Assembly: GCA_949130495.1 (NCBI GenBank)
Contig: OX422214.1
Coordinates: 5,750,046-5,814,045, forward strand
Length of the DNA stretch: 64,000 nt
From: Sambucus nigra
Taxonomy: Eukaryota > Streptophyta > Magnoliopsida > Dipsacales > Adoxaceae
Direction: 5' to 3'
The position numbers and the translations under genes are program-made. Below are positions 61,251 to 64,000 of this stretch, piece by piece. Below the pieces are notes generated by a model, which was not told where the DNA came from, made no database searches, and worked only from the letters and a program-made list of their open reading frames with translations. Every line of letters starts with the position of its first letter. Within the stretch, counting starts at the first letter, position 1.

Positions 61251-61799
61251 AAAATTGCTGCATTTTTAGGCATTTATATTAATGCTGGTAATAACCTTTT
61301 AGCGGAAATAAAAAAATGTTGATAATGACCTTTTGCAACACCTATTAAATGCTCAACACACTTTTGGCGGCACTAAAAAATTTTCGAGAATGATAATAGC
61401 GGCACTAAACAAAATTTTATATTATTTTGCAATATATGAGTGGGAGCAAGTGTTAAAAAAATCATTTATTACAAGTATCGTATTTATGTGCAAAAACACT
61501 ACCATAACATTAAATTAAGAGGGTGGTAATCAAATTAAAACGTCATTAAATTAAAGCCAATAGCATTCATCGTAAATAAACATAATTGAGTTTGAAAAAA
61601 TTATCCATCCACAAAATAAAATGAACATGTCCAATAAGCAAAAGCGTGAAAACATGAAGCGAAACGGAAATTTTTACAATGTACGATCCTTGTCCATCAA
61701 ACTTAAACATCCTCTTCAACCTAAAAATAAAAAAAGTCAATCGTTTGTCATTGATACTTATTCTTAGTATTTCAATAAAAATAATAAAATTAAAAATTA

Positions 61800-63990
61800 G
61801 TACATTAGCCATATGCCACGCTACGGTTGAATGATATGCATCTCCAATTGTGGACTTATTTTTATAAGGTCTGGGCAATGGTTCGTTTGTTATAAATGTA
61901 TTCTCAATATATGCTTCCCAAAAGTCTTAACCAAGTAGCGTACCCCCTACTTTTGTTGAAAGGTCCTTGCTTATAATGAATCCATGTGCCACAACCACTT
62001 TTGGAAGTCCAAAAGTAATAAGGTATACAATTTTAGGAAGTGCATTATTTGAGACCCTTTTTCATGGTTGATGGTGCTTCTTTTTCTTCTTTGATGGTTC
62101 TTTCTACAAACAAGATGAATATGTCATCAACGATATATTTCTGGAAAAAATCGACAGAGATTCATTTGTTTTTAAGACATCCCAAACTTTTTAAGACTAT
62201 ATATAACCAAATAAACCAACAACCCAATGTCAAGTATACATAAACTCCCCAAGAAAGCACAAATATATTGTGCCCTTTAAAATCCATTAAATTAGTAACA
62301 TAACTGAATGAAGTAGCATTCGTTTGTTCACTAGCACGAGCAGTAGTCTCGGGGGCAGCCAAGCGTTGAGAATTTGCAATGTACAAAAAATGAATTATTT
62401 CAGTCATGAAAACTTAAAGTCTTAAATTATGATTTTAAAAAGTAATTATCTACTTACCTGTTGAGATGGAGCTAAATGGTGATTTGATTGTTGTACCACT
62501 ACAGGATGAAATTGGTTGGTTTCTTCTAATTGTTGCTCGGGTTGCAAAATGGACCTATATGATGGTATGTTTTGCTCATTGGAGGATTGAGGAACCTATT
62601 AGTAGCATGATTTAATATTTCAAATACAGTTATGTATATATACACGATAATTAAGCACAAAGGATAAAAGTGTGTACTTATTAACCTGTTTGGATACAAC
62701 AGAAGGGCAAGTCATCATGTGTGTGCATATCAACTCAAACTGAGCCTCTGAATGATCAAATTTATCTTGAAATTCAAATTAAATCTCAGATCGTAGTCGC
62801 TCATACTCTTTTTCATTAACCTTCGACTGCTTAGTTCCATGCACATCATTTGGATATTGTCCATGCCCACAAGCTCGACAATGATCGTGTTTATCAGGTC
62901 CCATGACTTCATAAAATATCTCGTCTTTACGACTGACGGAGTCATTACAATCTGACGGAGGTTGATCTACTTTTTGCCTCATTTTTTACTAAAATGAAAC
63001 AATTCTTATTATATAAAACAAAAATTATAATCATTTATTCACAAACACAAAACATAATAAAGATCCTAATATCTCCCCACTGCTAATTTTAAATGCTTCA
63101 CATATTAATTTCATGCATGATTTTAACTTTCATAAATAATAAACTTATTTAATTGTTAATTTAATCCTCATCTGCTAATTTTTGTACCATTACTTCAGCG
63201 GAATCCTTATCGATGGCTGAGCCATCTCTCCTCTCGTTTGTTTTTATGTAAACATCAACCAACGAAACCTTTTTCCCTTGATCAGCCTCCATCTGCATAA
63301 ACCCATACATTCGTAAGTCGTTACATAAATAAGTTTGATAACATAAAATAATATTGACAATCAAAATCTTTTATAAAACACCTTATGAGCAACATTCGCA
63401 TGACTCTTTCTTCTGGAAGTATGTGGTGTTCTTTGCTTCTTACGAGTTCGACAATTTCTTCGACTCATTTTCTGTTACAAAAATATATTTAAAATATATG
63501 TTTAACTTGAATTTATAAAACTTTACTGCTAGTAATGTAGTCATACCCTTGCCTCACGAGTTCCCCAATACTAAACAAGTTGCGACCACTGCTCTAGCTT
63601 TACTCTAGGTGGACAATGTTTCAATCTCTCTTCGTCGGTATCAAAGGCACGATAATGTTTCTTCACCTCTTCTTTCCAAATTTTCCATATCTTTCCAACC
63701 TTTTTCATGCACATTTTTTTGAATTCATCAGGGGCATCAATGTTCTCCTATATAATAACAATGTATAGAAAAACAAGTCATCTACTACACATATGATTTT
63801 AGCTTACATAATTATCTTTGTAAAGAATTCAAAATTTTAATTAATTTTCCACAAATCATGGTACCATTTGATTTTACCTTCACCTCTCGCCAAACATGTT
63901 CCTTGTATGGGTATAAGTCCATGCATCGCCAATATTTGAAAGCCAACGATAACCTGTTTAACATTGATATAATATTAAATTAGTAACAAA
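61800..63990 (-). pseudogene. TnpA-like plant transposase (Ptta/En/Spm family), spliced, with stops
   Basis: Exon-like blocks on the minus strand, in order: 63547-63750 (EFKKMCMKKVGKIWKIWKEE ... RLKHCPPRVKLEQWSQLV-stop-YWG); 63382-63471 (MSRRNCRTRKKQRTPHTSRR; good acceptor and donor); about 63165-63292 (DVYIKTNERRDGSAIDKDSA); 62690-62982 (SVSRKDEIFYEVMGPDKHDH, then a stop, then QFELICTHMM); and 61800-62035 (VVVAHGFIISKDLSTKV, PYKNKSTIGDAYHSTVAW). This order and these motifs are those of the plant En/Spm TnpA-type protein, which binds subterminal repeats. At least three in-frame stops (after SQLV, after SEI, after LLG) make it non-functional here. The N-terminal part is beyond 63990. Confidence 0.82.
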
Positions 63991-64000
63991 TAATATTGCA

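Larger units (their letters stand above)
61005..64000. mobile_element. CACTA (En/Spm) transposon, one terminus and TnpA-like gene, continues past the window
   Basis: The terminus CACTACAGGAATATTG at 61005 starts with the diagnostic CACTA. It is followed by ~330 bp of subterminal repeats with GGCAT...ATGCC hairpins. The interior codes, on the minus strand, for a Ptta/En/Spm-type (TnpA-like) protein pointing toward this terminus. The opposite terminus, and any TnpD/transposase gene, would lie beyond 64000. Confidence 0.85.

Noticed and set aside
1..64000. tRNA or rRNA genes
   Set aside because: Only retrotransposon primer-binding sites complementary to tRNA ends were found; no cloverleaf or rRNA sequence was recognised by eye.

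Overview
The window is plant nuclear DNA, most likely from a eudicot. It is AT-rich and consists almost entirely of transposable elements nested in one another. No intact host gene was found. The open frames that mean anything are retrotransposon or transposon pseudogenes and captured gene fragments. No rRNA, tRNA or CRISPR array was seen.

Layout. (1) 2-5203: the 3' half of a Ty3/gypsy chromovirus (RT end, RNase H, integrase, chromodomain-like tail) and its 2.9 kb LTR, called family A here. Its LTR abuts, in inverted orientation, the gag-protease part, primer-binding site and LTR of a second family A element (5204-9523), so the first element probably landed inside the second. (2) 9525-21868: a head-to-tail LTR-internal-LTR-internal-LTR array of a non-coding element (family B). 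Its LTRs (about 3.85 kb) are twice as long as its internal region (about 1.76 kb). The left edge is a deletion junction with family A. (3) 21869-23846: unassigned sequence ending in a (TA)n tract. (4) 23847-35624 and 35636-58000: two direct copies of an approximately 8.1-8.2 kb Helitron-like unit on the minus strand. Each has a hairpin plus CTAG 3' end, and each carries the same fragment of an OSCA/CSC1-like channel gene with an intron boundary preserved. Copy 1 was later hit by a solo LTR (26955-30603). Copy 2 was hit by a complete LTR element of Tat type with scrambled coding order (38458-45733) and two solo LTRs (46274-50196 minus, 50706-53664 plus). Because each insertion is in only one copy, the other copy shows the empty site. 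(5) 58001-61004: unassigned sequence and a decayed Ty1/copia integrase-RT fragment. (6) 61005 to the window end: the terminus and TnpA-like pseudogene of a CACTA (En/Spm) transposon.

How the parts relate. Families A and B share LTR ends (TGTAAYACCCC...GGGGTGTCACA), an initiator-Met tRNA primer site and several internal blocks, so they look like branches of one lineage. B has no usable coding capacity and presumably borrowed the machinery of an A-like relative. Each family carries a cluster of ATCGAT-centred palindromes in the LTR, in a family-specific version.

The least ordinary items are the tandem Helitron pair inside a TA tract, the permuted but recently mobile Tat element, the tandem B array, and the family-specific palindrome clusters with a copy-number-variable LTR module. 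All identity statements are by-eye comparisons.
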